Positions 1 through 7,904 of a stretch of 64,000 bases of DNA are shown one piece after another. This DNA is from Nocardioides szechwanensis (GTDB lineage Bacteria; Actinomycetota; Actinomycetes; Propionibacteriales; Nocardioidaceae), in NCBI RefSeq assembly GCF_900103935.1, contig NZ_FNIC01000001.1:1-64000 (forward strand), read 5' to 3'. A program made the position numbers and the translations under genes. Position 1 is the first letter of the stretch. Each line of letters begins with the position of its first letter. A model generated the notes under the pieces. The model searched no databases. It was not told the DNA's origin and worked only from the letters and a program-made list of their open reading frames with translations.

Positions 1-19
1 CTAGGGCGCGTCTCCGAAG

Positions 20-667
20 TCATGCGAGCCAGAGCATGATCGCGGCGAGGACGACCCCGCCTCGATAGATCACTGCGTGCTTGTCGTAGCGCGTCGCGAG
101 GCCGCGCCAGTTCTTCATGTGGTTGAACGCGCGCTCTACGACATTGCGTTGCTTGTAGTCCGAGGCGTTGAAAGCGACAGGTCGCCCGCCGCGCGAGCCC
201 TTGTTCTTACGGTGCCTGATCTGGTCAGAAGGTTCAGGGATCACCGCGACGATTCCCCGCGAGCGCAGGTAGGCCCGGTGGCCTCGTGCGGAGTAGGCCT
301 TGTCGGCGCGGAGCGCCGCAGGTGTAGTCCGTGGCCGGCCTGGTCCGACTCGGGGAACGCGGAGTTCAGCGAGGAGCTTCGGCAAGGCCGGGGAGTCGTT
401 GGCCTGTCCCGGAGTGAGGGCGATAACCAGCGGCAATCCGTTGCCGTCAACCAGGGCGTGGGTCTTGGTCGTCAACCCGCCCCGCGATCGTCCGATCGCG
501 TGATCCTCAGGCTCGACTGCGCGAGGTGCCCGATCCTTGTGATTCGACCCTGCCCCCTGTGTGGGAACTGGGCCCGCCCTGGGACCTCGCAGCGGTCGCG
601 CCGTGCTGATGAACCCGCGCCGAGGTCGAGTCGACAGAGAGTCGCCAGTCGATCTCCCCACGCGCAT
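20..667 (-). CDS. IS5-family transposase, C-terminal frame (orfB)
   Basis: This is the C-terminal half of the DDE transposase. The meaningful part starts near position 555 (residues GAGSNHKDRAPRAVEPEDHA). It shows GRSRGGLTTKTHALVDGNGLPL, the second catalytic Asp in LRADKAYSARGHR, and the third catalytic residue in NVVERAFNHMKNWRGLATRYDK, the usual Y-R-K signature area of IS4/IS5 enzymes. The upstream 110 bases of the open frame are a shadow of orfA. The stop codon is 20-22, just inside the left inverted repeat. All three catalytic residues are present across the two frames, so the element could be active if the shift occurs. Confidence 0.85.
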   Translation of the reverse strand: MRVGRSTGDSLSTRPRRGFISTARPLRGPRAGPVPTQGAGSNHKDRAPRAVEPEDHAIGRSRGGLTTKTHALVDGNGLPLVIALTPGQANDSPALPKLLAELRVPRVGPGRPRTTPAALRADKAYSARGHRAYLRSRGIVAVIPEPSDQIRHRKNKGSRGGRPVAFNASDYKQRNVVERAFNHMKNWRGLATRYDKHAVIYRGGVVLAAIMLWLA

Positions 668-929
668 CAGCCTGAATCTGCAACGCAGTCAGAACCTTGT
701 CCCACGTGCCGTCCGTCGAGAACCGATGGTGACGCTTCCAGACGGTCTGCCACGGGCCGAAGTCCGAAGGAAGATCGCGCCAGGCAACACCGGTCCGGTA
801 TCGGTAGATCGCGCCTTCGACGAGCAGGCGATGATCGCGCATCGGCCTGCCCATCGCGCCCTTCACCGGCGGCAGAACTGCCTCGATCTGGTCCCACATC
901 GCATCGCTGAGCACCGCCATCCGCGTCAT
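507..929 (-). CDS. IS5-family transposase, N-terminal frame (orfA)
   Basis: This is the N-terminal half of the transposase. It begins MTRMAVLSDAMWDQIEAVLP and carries the DUF4096-like helix-turn-helix region typical of IS5 members (about residues 5-80, with GRPMRDHRLLVEGAIYRYRTG and a WRDLP motif). The first catalytic Asp sits near residue 100 in the stretch SVDSTSARVHQHG. The frame continues past the useful region into unrelated residues. Joining it to orfB needs a +1 shift; a run of five G (minus strand, positions 557-553) lies where the frames agree best. It is either programmed frameshifting or an inactivating mutation; the sequence alone does not decide. Confidence 0.85.
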   Translation of the reverse strand: MTRMAVLSDAMWDQIEAVLPPVKGAMGRPMRDHRLLVEGAIYRYRTGVAWRDLPSDFGPWQTVWKRHHRFSTDGTWDKVLTALQIQADARGEIDWRLSVDSTSARVHQHGATAARSQGGPSSHTGGRVESQGSGTSRSRA

Positions 930-975
930 GCGCTCAGCATCAAGCCCGAAGCCCGCTCAACATTGGAGACACGCC

Positions 976-1620
976 CTAGTCGCGCTGGTCCTCTCGACCC
1001 CGGCGCGGGAGCCGTGTCCACGCGTACCCCGCCAGCCCGAGCAGGACGGGCCACAGGGCCAGGCGTTCGAGCGCGCCTGATGCTGGGCCGTCGCCCGTGA
1101 GCACGAAGCCGACGGCCGCTGCGCCGGTGACTGCTCCGGTGGTCAGGAGGGCCCGGGCCAGCCGCGGCTGGTCGTCGCGCAGCCGTGCCCCGAGGACGAT
1201 CAGCGCGATGGGTTGCGCGACGAACAGGGGCGTCGCGGCGAGGGCGTGCAGGGTGACGTCCTGGTCGAGCGGAGCGAGGCCCGTGGCGACCGAGCTCAGC
1301 CCGGAGACCACCAGCAGCCCGGTGACCCACGGACCCAGGGGTCGCGAGAGCAGCGCGGCGCCACCGGCCAGCAGCATGCCGAAGCCCACGAACGACCCGT
1401 TCATGAGCTCGTGGCGAGGGGAGCAGTACGCCTCCGAGCAACCGACCTCACCGAGTCGGCTGACCGAGTCGGCGAGAAAGCTGTAGCCCCCAGTGGTGGC
1501 CGCCGCGACGACGACCTCGGTCGCGATGTACGCGGGCCGGACGAGGAGCGCCACCGCTCCCCAGCGCGCTGCCCTGCCCCGGGTGACCCGGTCGAGTCGT
1601 CGTGGTGAGGTGGCTGGCAT
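976..1620 (-). CDS. DUF998 family integral membrane protein
   Basis: The product has 214 residues. After a basic N-terminus (SPRRLDRVTRGRAARW) there are about six hydrophobic segments, with the family features YSFLADSVSRLGE in the first loop and an Arg-rich C-terminal end. DUF998 proteins are multi-pass membrane proteins of unknown function. I chose the ATG at 1620; longer readings of the frame run into the riboswitch and the next gene and have no membrane character. The stop codon TAG is part of the CTAG at which the insertion sequence entered, so the gene is intact but its downstream region has been replaced by the element. Confidence 0.85.
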   Translation of the reverse strand: MPATSPRRLDRVTRGRAARWGAVALLVRPAYIATEVVVAAATTGGYSFLADSVSRLGEVGCSEAYCSPRHELMNGSFVGFGMLLAGGAALLSRPLGPWVTGLLVVSGLSSVATGLAPLDQDVTLHALAATPLFVAQPIALIVLGARLRDDQPRLARALLTTGAVTGAAAVGFVLTGDGPASGALERLALWPVLLGLAGYAWTRLPRRGREDQRD

Positions 1621-1679
1621 CAGCTCACCGTAGCCGCGCGTCTCAACGACCGACCGAGGGGACGACTGGTGCGTGCCCC

Positions 1680-1890
1680 CGGTAAGGTGCGGCCCGGACA
1701 CTTCATCACGTCCGTAGCAGGGAAAGCCGGTCCGAAGCCGGCGCTGACCCGCAACCGTAGGCCGACCGCTCGGGGTCGGTGAGCCGGAACACCTGCTGCG
1801 TGGCGTCCTGATCACTCGCTGTCGAGGACAAGCAGCGGTGGCGCCCCCCAGGCAACAGGTCTGGACGCCTCCGCTGTGTGCAGCGGAGAG
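1680..1890 (+). promoter_or_regulatory. Cobalamin (B12) riboswitch with SD-sequestering hairpin
   Basis: Conserved cobalamin riboswitch core elements are readable: the segment from about 1718 (agcagggaaagccggt) through gctgacccgcaaccgta, and a B12-box-like element agccggaacacctgct at 1782-1797. Downstream, TCCGCTG-TGTG-CAGCGGA (1870-1887) forms a perfect 7-bp hairpin whose 3' arm overlaps the Shine-Dalgarno ggagagga (1885-1892). The 5' arm of this hairpin (ccgctg) could pair instead with cagcgg just upstream near 1833, which would free the ribosome site. This looks like a translation-controlling platform. The class is recognised from the conserved core; the alternative pairing is inferred. 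Confidence 0.92.
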
Positions 1891-1896
1891 GAACTC

Positions 1897-3552
1897 ATGA
1901 CCCGCCCCCAGAACCACACCGTCATCCGCCGTGCGGTCGGCCTGCTGGCCGTGCCCGCACTGGCACTCGGAACCGTCGTGGCCCTGCCCACGACTCCGGC
2001 GTACGCCGCCACCGACCCGGCCCCCGGCGCGGCCGGCGCTGCTTGGCTCGCCGGGCAGTTCACCGACGGCCTGCTGCCGAGCCCGTTCGGCGGCAACGAC
2101 TACGGGCTGACCATCGACGCCGCGACCTCCCTGGTGCGGGTCGGCCAGCAGCCCGCCACCGTGGCCGCGGCCCGCGACGCCATCGCCAGCAACCTCGAGG
2201 CCTACGCCGGCGACTACACCTACACCAGCCCTGACCCGTTCCCCAGCGGCCCGGACGCGACCTTCGCCGGTCACTCGTCCAACGGCGCCGCCAAGGCCGC
2301 CGTGTTCGCCACCACCGTGGGCGCCGACCCGACCAGCTTCGGCGGGGTCGACCTGGTCGCCCGTATCGAGTCGTTCGTCGCGGACAGCGGTCCCTACCTC
2401 GGCCGACTGTCTGACGAGCCGACCAAGAACGGCGCCCCCGACCCGGCCAACGACTACGCCAACGTGCTGGGCCAGTCCTTCGCCGTGAACGCGCTGGACG
2501 TCGCCGGCAGCACCGAGACCGAGGAGGCCACCAACGTCCTGCTCGCCCAGCAGTGTGCCGCGGGCTACTTCACGCTCTACTTCGCACCCCTCGGCCAGGG
2601 TTGTGACGACGGCGTCGCCTCGCCGAGCGTCGACGCCACGGCGATCGCACTCACCGCGCTGGCCGGCCAGGCCGACGACACCGACATCCAGGGCGCGATC
2701 GCCAACGCCGTCGAGTGGCTGAAGAACCACCAGGCCGCCAACGGCTCGTTCACCGACGGCACCGCCGGCGGCACCGCCAACGCCAACAGCACCGGTCTCG
2801 CGGGCTACGCGCTCGGCATCTCCAGCGCTCCCAACGCCGCGGCCGACGCCGCCGCGTGGGTGCGTGCGCACCAGCTGGCCAACGTCGCCAACTGCGTCTA
2901 CTACTCCGCCGTCGACACGGGTGCGATCGCGTTCGACGACGCGGCTCGCGCCGGTGCCCGGACCGGCCCCGTCTCCGACAGTCTCGACCAGTTCCGTCGT
3001 GCCACCGCCCAGGCGCTGCCTGCCCTGTCGTTCACGACGGCGGCCGCGAACCCGCAGCCCGTCTTCACCGCCGAGTACGTCAAGGCCGGAGGCAAGAAGC
3101 CGGTCGGTGTGGTGCAGGCCGCTCCGGGTGAGGCGCTGTGCGCCATGCTCGGGGAGCAGTCGGTGCTCGGCTACGCCGACGTGGACGGCGAGGCCAGGCT
3201 GCCGGTCCTGATCCCGACCAAGACGGCGACCAGCAAGGTCCGCGTGGCCAACGCCGGCGGCGTGATCGGCACCGTGTCGATCCGCGCGCTCGGCGCCAAG
3301 AAGCTGCCGTTCACGCTCAAGGCACCGGTTCCGGCCGGCGCCAGGCAGGTCGTCAGGATCACCGGCCTGGCTCCCGCCGAGAACGTCACCGTCACCTACA
3401 AGGGCGAGCGCGTCGCCGCCCGCCAGGCCGGCGCCAACGGCGTGGTGACCGTGCGGTTCCCGGTGGGCAACAAGGTCGGCAAGGCGACGGTCAAGGTCGT
3501 GGGCCAGTTCGCCACCCGCACCAACAGCAAGACCTTCACGGTCACCCGCTGA
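1897..3552 (+). CDS. Secreted alpha/alpha-barrel (prenyltransferase-repeat) protein, putative cobalamin binder
   Basis: The product has 551 residues. A signal peptide is clear (RRAVGLLAVPALALGTVVAL, cleavage near the AYA-A at about residue 36). Residues about 40-340 contain helical repeats of the terpene-cyclase/prenyltransferase type, for example SVDATAIALTALAGQ and WLKNHQAANGSF, which fold as an alpha6/alpha6 barrel. Residues about 430-551 look like a beta-rich Ig-like domain (LPVLIPTKTATSKVRVANAG). No enzyme acid motif (DxDD) was seen. In animals the same barrel fold forms the alpha domain of transcobalamin and intrinsic factor; with the B12 riboswitch and ECF transporter this suggests an extracellular cobalamin-binding protein. 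That role is inference. ATG 1897 has a good Shine-Dalgarno and follows the riboswitch hairpin. Confidence 0.75.
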   Translation: MTRPQNHTVIRRAVGLLAVPALALGTVVALPTTPAYAATDPAPGAAGAAWLAGQFTDGLLPSPFGGNDYGLTIDAATSLVRVGQQPATVAAARDAIASNLEAYAGDYTYTSPDPFPSGPDATFAGHSSNGAAKAAVFATTVGADPTSFGGVDLVARIESFVADSGPYLGRLSDEPTKNGAPDPANDYANVLGQSFAVNALDVAGSTETEEATNVLLAQQCAAGYFTLYFAPLGQGCDDGVASPSVDATAIALTALAGQADDTDIQGAIANAVEWLKNHQAANGSFTDGTAGGTANANSTGLAGYALGISSAPNAAADAAAWVRAHQLANVANCVYYSAVDTGAIAFDDAARAGARTGPVSDSLDQFRRATAQALPALSFTTAAANPQPVFTAEYVKAGGKKPVGVVQAAPGEALCAMLGEQSVLGYADVDGEARLPVLIPTKTATSKVRVANAGGVIGTVSIRALGAKKLPFTLKAPVPAGARQVVRITGLAPAENVTVTYKGERVAARQAGANGVVTVRFPVGNKVGKATVKVVGQFATRTNSKTFTVTR

Positions 3553-3554
3553 TC

Positions 3555-4466
3555 GTGCGACAGCAACGCACTCTCGGGCGGTTCCTGTCCGCCGCCGCCC
3601 TCGTGGCGGCGGCGGCCGGGGCCGGCGTGCCCGCTCCAGCCGCCGCCGCCGGCTGCTCGTCGGCTGAGGGAGTCACCGTCGTCGTCGACTTCAACGAGCT
3701 CGGCGGCGGCGTGCCCTCGGTGTGCGACGCCGACGGTGGCGGCAAGAAGGCGTCGACCCTCTTCGAGGACTCCGGCTTCGACCTGTCCTACGCGTCGCGG
3801 CAGCCCGGGTTCGTCTGCCGGGTCTCGGGCGTCCCCACCAGCGACCCGTGCGTCAACACCGCCCCCGCCAACGCCTACTGGGGTCTGTGGTGGTCCGACG
3901 GCAAGACCGGCAGCTGGTCCTACTCCAGCCTCGGCGCCCAGTCGCTGACCATCCCCGCGGGCGGGTACGTCGCGTTCTCGTGGGACCAGAGCGAGTCGTC
4001 GGCCGCTCCGAGCTTCACGCCGGCGGCACACCAGAGCGAGCCGACACCCAGCCAGACGCCGACGCGGACGCCCAACCCGACGACCGGCCCGACGACCGGC
4101 CCGACGACCAGCCCGACAGCCAAGCCCACGCCGACGCCGACGCACAGCACGTCCACCCCGGCGCCGCCAAGCGGGTCGTCCTCGGCGAGCCTGCCGGTCG
4201 ACCCGACCACCGCCGCGACGTCGCCGAGCCCGAGTGACTCCTCCGCGAGCCCGTCGGCCTCCGCGTCGGAGGGCTCCCCGACACCGGGCGCCGCGCCGAC
4301 CGACGTACCGACGGACCCGGCGGCGGAGGAACAGTACGTCCGGCCCGACGCGGCGGAGCCGGAGAGCGACGGTCTGCCGTCGTTCGTCGCGCCGGCGCTG
4401 ATCGGCACCGTCTTCGGGGTGGCCGGCATCGTCTTCCTGGTACGCCGGAGGTCTGGCTCGACGTGA
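3555..4466 (+). CDS. Membrane-anchored DUF4430-like (transcobalamin beta-domain-like) surface protein
   Basis: The product has 303 residues and starts at GTG 3555, two bases after the previous stop. It has a signal peptide (LSAAALVAAAAGAGVPAPAAA), a globular domain at about residues 33-145 with GVTVVVDFNELGGG, four cysteines, and YWGLWWSDGKTGSWSYSS followed by VAFSW. It then has a long Pro/Thr/Ser linker (about 150-270) and a C-terminal transmembrane helix followed by Arg residues (FLVRRRSGST). The tryptophan-rich pattern resembles DUF4430, the family that includes the beta domain of intrinsic factor and transcobalamin. I infer that it partners the preceding barrel protein at the cell surface, tethering it over the transporter. 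Family assignment is by eye and moderate. Confidence 0.6.
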   Translation: MRQQRTLGRFLSAAALVAAAAGAGVPAPAAAAGCSSAEGVTVVVDFNELGGGVPSVCDADGGGKKASTLFEDSGFDLSYASRQPGFVCRVSGVPTSDPCVNTAPANAYWGLWWSDGKTGSWSYSSLGAQSLTIPAGGYVAFSWDQSESSAAPSFTPAAHQSEPTPSQTPTRTPNPTTGPTTGPTTSPTAKPTPTPTHSTSTPAPPSGSSSASLPVDPTTAATSPSPSDSSASPSASASEGSPTPGAAPTDVPTDPAAEEQYVRPDAAEPESDGLPSFVAPALIGTVFGVAGIVFLVRRRSGST

Positions 4467-5539
4467 GCGCCCGGCTCCCGCGTGACGTGCATCCCGTGGC
4501 CTGGTGGCTGTGGGCGATCGGCCTTGCCACGGCGGCCTCGCTCACGACCAACCCCCTGGTCCTGATGCTGCTCATCGGGGTCGCCACGGTGGTGGTCATG
4601 GCGCGTCGCTCGGACCAGCCGTGGGCGCGCTCGTTCCGGCTGTACGTCTGGCTAGGGGTCGCGATCGTGGTGCTCCGGGTGGTATTCCGGCTCGTGTTCG
4701 GCGGGAGCTACCCCGGCACGGTTCTCTTCGATCTGCCGCGGATCCCCTTGCCCGACTGGGTTCTGGGCGTCTCCCTGCTCGGGCCGGTCACGCTCGAGGC
4801 GCTGCTCGCGGGTCTGTACGACGGGCTGCGGCTGGCCACGATCGTGATTTGCATCGGCGCCGCCAACGCGCTCGCCAACCCCAAGCGGCTGCTCCGCTCG
4901 GTGCCGCCGGCGCTCTACGAGATCGGCACCGCGCTGGTGGTGGCCGTGACCGTGCTGCCGCAGTTCGCCGACAGCGTGCGCCGGGTGCGCGCGGCACAGT
5001 CGCTGCGGGCGGGGGAGACCGGCCGGGTGCGGCGGCTGCGCCGGTTCGTCGTACCCGTCATGGAGGACGCCCTCGAGCGCTCCCTCGCCCTGGCCGCCGG
5101 GATGGACGCCCGCGGCTACGGCCGCGCCGCCGGGCTCACCGCCGCCCAGCGCCGGACGACGGGCGCGCTGATGCTGGCCGGCCTGTGCGGGGTCTGTGTC
5201 GGCGTCTACGCGCTGCTCGACCTCACTGCCCCGCGCTTCCTGGCGCTGCCGATGCTCGGGCTCGGGGTGGTGGTGGCGGTCGCCGGCCTGGTGAGCGCCG
5301 GACGACGGGTCGAGCGCACGCGCTACCGGCCCGACCGCTGGCGCTGGCCCGAGCTCGCCGTGGTCGCCTCGGGCGTCGCGGTCGGCGTCGTCGGCTGGTG
5401 GGTCAACGGCCACCAGCTGCTCATCGCCTACCCCGACCTCTCGACGGCGCCGGAGATCAGCATGGTCGCGCTGGTCGGCGGCCTACTCGGCGCGGCCGCC
5501 GCGGCCGCCGCACCGCCTCCCCGGGAGGTGGCGGCGTGA
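4463..5539 (+). CDS. ECF transporter transmembrane component EcfT
   Basis: The product has 358 residues, and its GTG start overlaps the previous stop by four bases. N-terminal hydrophobic segments are followed by the long cytoplasmic region that couples to the ATPases, containing two Ala-Arg-type motifs: RAAQSLRAGE and the characteristic MDARGYG. More membrane segments follow (LMLAGLCGVCVGVYALLDL and others to the C-terminus). EcfT is the scaffold of energy-coupling-factor vitamin transporters, contacting both ATPase domains and the S component. It lies in a dedicated set with both other parts, so this is a self-contained transporter. The C-terminal extension of several helices is longer than the usual EcfT of about 265 residues. 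Confidence 0.88.
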   Translation: MSARLPRDVHPVAWWLWAIGLATAASLTTNPLVLMLLIGVATVVVMARRSDQPWARSFRLYVWLGVAIVVLRVVFRLVFGGSYPGTVLFDLPRIPLPDWVLGVSLLGPVTLEALLAGLYDGLRLATIVICIGAANALANPKRLLRSVPPALYEIGTALVVAVTVLPQFADSVRRVRAAQSLRAGETGRVRRLRRFVVPVMEDALERSLALAAGMDARGYGRAAGLTAAQRRTTGALMLAGLCGVCVGVYALLDLTAPRFLALPMLGLGVVVAVAGLVSAGRRVERTRYRPDRWRWPELAVVASGVAVGVVGWWVNGHQLLIAYPDLSTAPEISMVALVGGLLGAAAAAAAPPPREVAA

Positions 5540-7098
5540 TCGAGCTGCGCGACATCACGTTCGGCTACGACGAGCGCCCGGTGCTCGCCGGCGTCGACCT
5601 GACGATCGACGACGGCGAGCTGGTGCTCGTCTCCGGCCCCACCGGTGTCGGCAAGTCCACCTTGCTGGGCGTCGTGACCGGCCTGGTGCCGCGCTTCAGC
5701 GGCGGCACCCTCAGCGGCGACCTGCTGCTCGACGGCGTCTCGATCCTGCGTACGGCGCCGCGTGACCGCGCCCACGTCGTCGGGTACGTCGGTCAGGACC
5801 CCGCCGCGGGGTTCGTCACCGACACCGTCGAGGAGGAGCTCGCCTACGGCATGGAGCAGCTCGGGCTGGCGCCCGAGAGCATGCGCCGCCGGGTCGAGGA
5901 GACCCTCGACCTGCTCGGCATCGCCGAGCTGCGCCACCGCGACCTGCGTACCCTCTCGGGCGGCCAGCAGCAGCGGGTCGCGATCGGCTCGGTGCTCACC
6001 ACGCACCCCCGTCTGCTCGTGCTCGACGAGCCGACCTCCGCCCTCGACCCGACCGCCGCCGAGGACGTCCTGGCCACCCTCACCCGGCTGGTGCACGACC
6101 TCGGCGTCTCCGTGCTGGTCGCCGAGCACCGACTCGAGCGGGTGGTCCCGTTCGCCGACCGGATGTGCCTGCTCACCGGCGACGGCCGGGTCCAGGTCGG
6201 CACCCCGGCCGAGCTGCTCGCGCACTCGCCCGTGGTGCCCCCGATCGTCGACCTCGGCCGCGCCGCCGGCTGGGACCCGCTGCCGCTCACCGTGCGCGAG
6301 GCGCGCCGCGAGGCGCGCGCGCTCGACCTCACCCCGCCGCCGCAGCCCACGCTGGTCGCGGCGCCGGCCGCCCTGACCGCTCGGAGGGTCACCGTCAGCC
6401 ACGGCCACACGGTCGCCGTCCGCGAGCTCGACCTCACCCTGGGCGCCGGCCTCGTCACCGCGCTGATGGGCCGCAACGGCTCGGGGAAGTCGTCGCTGCT
6501 GTGGGCGCTCCAGGGCACCGGCCGGCGCCAGCACGGCTCGATCACCACGAGTGACGCCGACCCGGCGCGGCTCGAGGCGGCGCAGCGTCGCAACGTGGTC
6601 GGGCTGCTCCCGCAGAACGCCTCTGACCTGCTCTACCTCGAGACCGTCGACGAGGAGTGCGCGGCCGGTGGAGCGGGCACCCGCGCGATCCTCGACCGGC
6701 TGGTGCCGGGCATCCCCGGCGACAGCCACCCCCGCGACCTCTCCGAGGGACAGCGGCTGGCGCTCGCCCTCGCGCTGGTGCTGGTCGCGCGCCCGCACGT
6801 CGTACTCCTCGACGAGCCCACCCGCGGTCTCGACTACGCCGCCAAGCGCTCGCTGTCCGGCATCCTGCGCGCGCTCGCCGACGACGGCCACGCGGTGCTG
6901 GTGGCCACCCACGACGTGGAGTTCACGGCCCTGGCCGCCGACGAGGTCGTGGTCATGGCCGAGGGCGAGGTGGTCTCCTCGGGTCCGGTACGACGGGTGG
7001 TCGCCGAGTCGCCCGCCTTCGCGCCGCAGGTGACCAAGGTGCTCGGCGCCCCCTGGCTGCTGGTCGACGAGGTCGTCGCCGCCCTGGAGACCGCATGA
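5536..7098 (+). CDS. ECF transporter ATPase, fused EcfA-EcfA' double ABC protein
   Basis: The product has 520 residues with two ABC ATPase domains in one chain. Domain 1 shows Walker A GPTGVGKSTLL, signature LSGGQQQR and Walker B LLVLDEPTSALD. Domain 2, from about residue 280, shows GRNGSGKSSLL, a variant signature LSEGQRLAL and VVLLDEPTRGLD. The two halves form the ATP-hydrolysing pair that drives the ECF transporter. The GTG start at 5536 overlaps the EcfT stop (GTGA). Domain 2 is shorter, missing part of the helical region, which is common for A' halves. The fusion replaces the two separate genes found in Firmicutes. Confidence 0.9.
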   Translation: MIELRDITFGYDERPVLAGVDLTIDDGELVLVSGPTGVGKSTLLGVVTGLVPRFSGGTLSGDLLLDGVSILRTAPRDRAHVVGYVGQDPAAGFVTDTVEEELAYGMEQLGLAPESMRRRVEETLDLLGIAELRHRDLRTLSGGQQQRVAIGSVLTTHPRLLVLDEPTSALDPTAAEDVLATLTRLVHDLGVSVLVAEHRLERVVPFADRMCLLTGDGRVQVGTPAELLAHSPVVPPIVDLGRAAGWDPLPLTVREARREARALDLTPPPQPTLVAAPAALTARRVTVSHGHTVAVRELDLTLGAGLVTALMGRNGSGKSSLLWALQGTGRRQHGSITTSDADPARLEAAQRRNVVGLLPQNASDLLYLETVDEECAAGGAGTRAILDRLVPGIPGDSHPRDLSEGQRLALALALVLVARPHVVLLDEPTRGLDYAAKRSLSGILRALADDGHAVLVATHDVEFTALAADEVVVMAEGEVVSSGPVRRVVAESPAFAPQVTKVLGAPWLLVDEVVAALETA

Positions 7099-7904
7099 CC
7101 AGGGCCGCCGTACCGCTGTCCCCGCGCTCCGCGGCCGTACTGGGCGTGGCCTCGCTCGGTGGCCTGATGATGCTGTGCTGGCCATTGCTCCTCAAGGTCC
7201 CCGAGGACACCCGGGTCGACCCGCCGTTCCTGTTCCTCGCCCTGCTCCCGATCGTGATCGCCGTGGTGCTCGCCGAGCTCAGCGAGGGCGGCATGGACGC
7301 GCGGGTGCTGGCCATCCTCGGCGTGCTCAGCGCCCTCAACGCGATCCTCCGCACGGTCTCCGCCGGCACCGCGGGCGTGGAGTTCGTGTTCTTCCTGCTG
7401 ATCCTCGGCGGCCGGGTGTTCGGCGCCGGGTTCGGGTTCGTGCTGGGCTGCACGTCGCTGTTCGCCTCGGCCCTGATGACCGCCGGCGTCGGCCCCTGGC
7501 TGCCGTTCCAGATGCTCGTGTCGGCCTGGATCGGGATGGGCGCCGGGCTGCTGCCGAAACGGTTCACGGGCCGCGCCGAGATCGCCCTGCTGGTGGTCTA
7601 CGGCGTATTCGCCGCCTACGCGTTCGGGCTGCTCATGAACCTGTCGGGCTGGCCGTTCCTGCTCGGCGTCCAGGTGCCCGGTCACGAGGGCGCGCTGTCC
7701 TACGTCGCGGGCGCGCCGCTGCTCGACAACCTGCGGACGTTCGCGACGTACACGCTGATCACCTCCACCGGCAGCTTCGACACCGGCCGCGCGATCACCA
7801 ACACCGTCGCGCTCGTCGTGCTCGGCCCCGCGATCCTGACCACGCTGCGCCGGGCCGCCAAGCGGGCGACGGTGACGGCCGTGGCCGGCACGCCAGCGGC
7901 CTAG
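7095..7904 (+). CDS. ECF transporter S component (putative cobalamin-specific, CbrT-like)
   Basis: The product is a 269-residue membrane protein with about six hydrophobic segments, including the S-component pattern of small residues in GGRVFGAGFGFVLGCTSLFASAL and PFQMLVSAWIGMGAGLLP. S components bind the vitamin. Specificity for cobalamin or a corrinoid is inferred from the riboswitch and the two upstream surface proteins; predicted actinobacterial B12 ECF systems have been named CbrTUV. It starts at ATG 7095, overlapping the ATPase stop by four bases, and is the last gene of the operon. Its TAG stop shares the self-complementary CTAG at 7901-7904 with the stop of the convergent gene. Confidence 0.8.
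   Translation: MTRAAVPLSPRSAAVLGVASLGGLMMLCWPLLLKVPEDTRVDPPFLFLALLPIVIAVVLAELSEGGMDARVLAILGVLSALNAILRTVSAGTAGVEFVFFLLILGGRVFGAGFGFVLGCTSLFASALMTAGVGPWLPFQMLVSAWIGMGAGLLPKRFTGRAEIALLVVYGVFAAYAFGLLMNLSGWPFLLGVQVPGHEGALSYVAGAPLLDNLRTFATYTLITSTGSFDTGRAITNTVALVVLGPAILTTLRRAAKRATVTAVAGTPAA

Larger units (their letters stand above)
1..979 (-). mobile_element. IS5-family (IS427-like) insertion sequence
   Basis: Imperfect terminal inverted repeats are visible: positions 1-15 (ctagggcgcgtctcc) and 965-979 (ggagacacgccctag) pair with one mismatch. CTAG stands at both outer ends (1-4 and 976-979), which can be read as a target-site duplication. Two overlapping minus-strand reading frames inside encode a DDE transposase split in the way usual for IS427-group elements. 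The right end lies exactly on the stop codon of the DUF998 gene. The left flank lies outside the window, so the duplication cannot be confirmed from outside. Group assignment is from protein motifs only. Confidence 0.9.

Noticed and set aside
976..2871. 631-codon minus-strand open frame covering the riboswitch and the barrel-protein gene
   Set aside because: Only the last 214 codons (DUF998) have protein-like composition; the rest is Gly/Arg/Val-rich antisense shadow caused by high GC.
4020..4280. Regular short repeats (ccgacgaccggc type), considered as CRISPR or minisatellite
   Set aside because: They encode the Pro/Thr/Ser linker of the anchored surface protein; units are irregular and there are no spacers. 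The same holds for 18220-18290.
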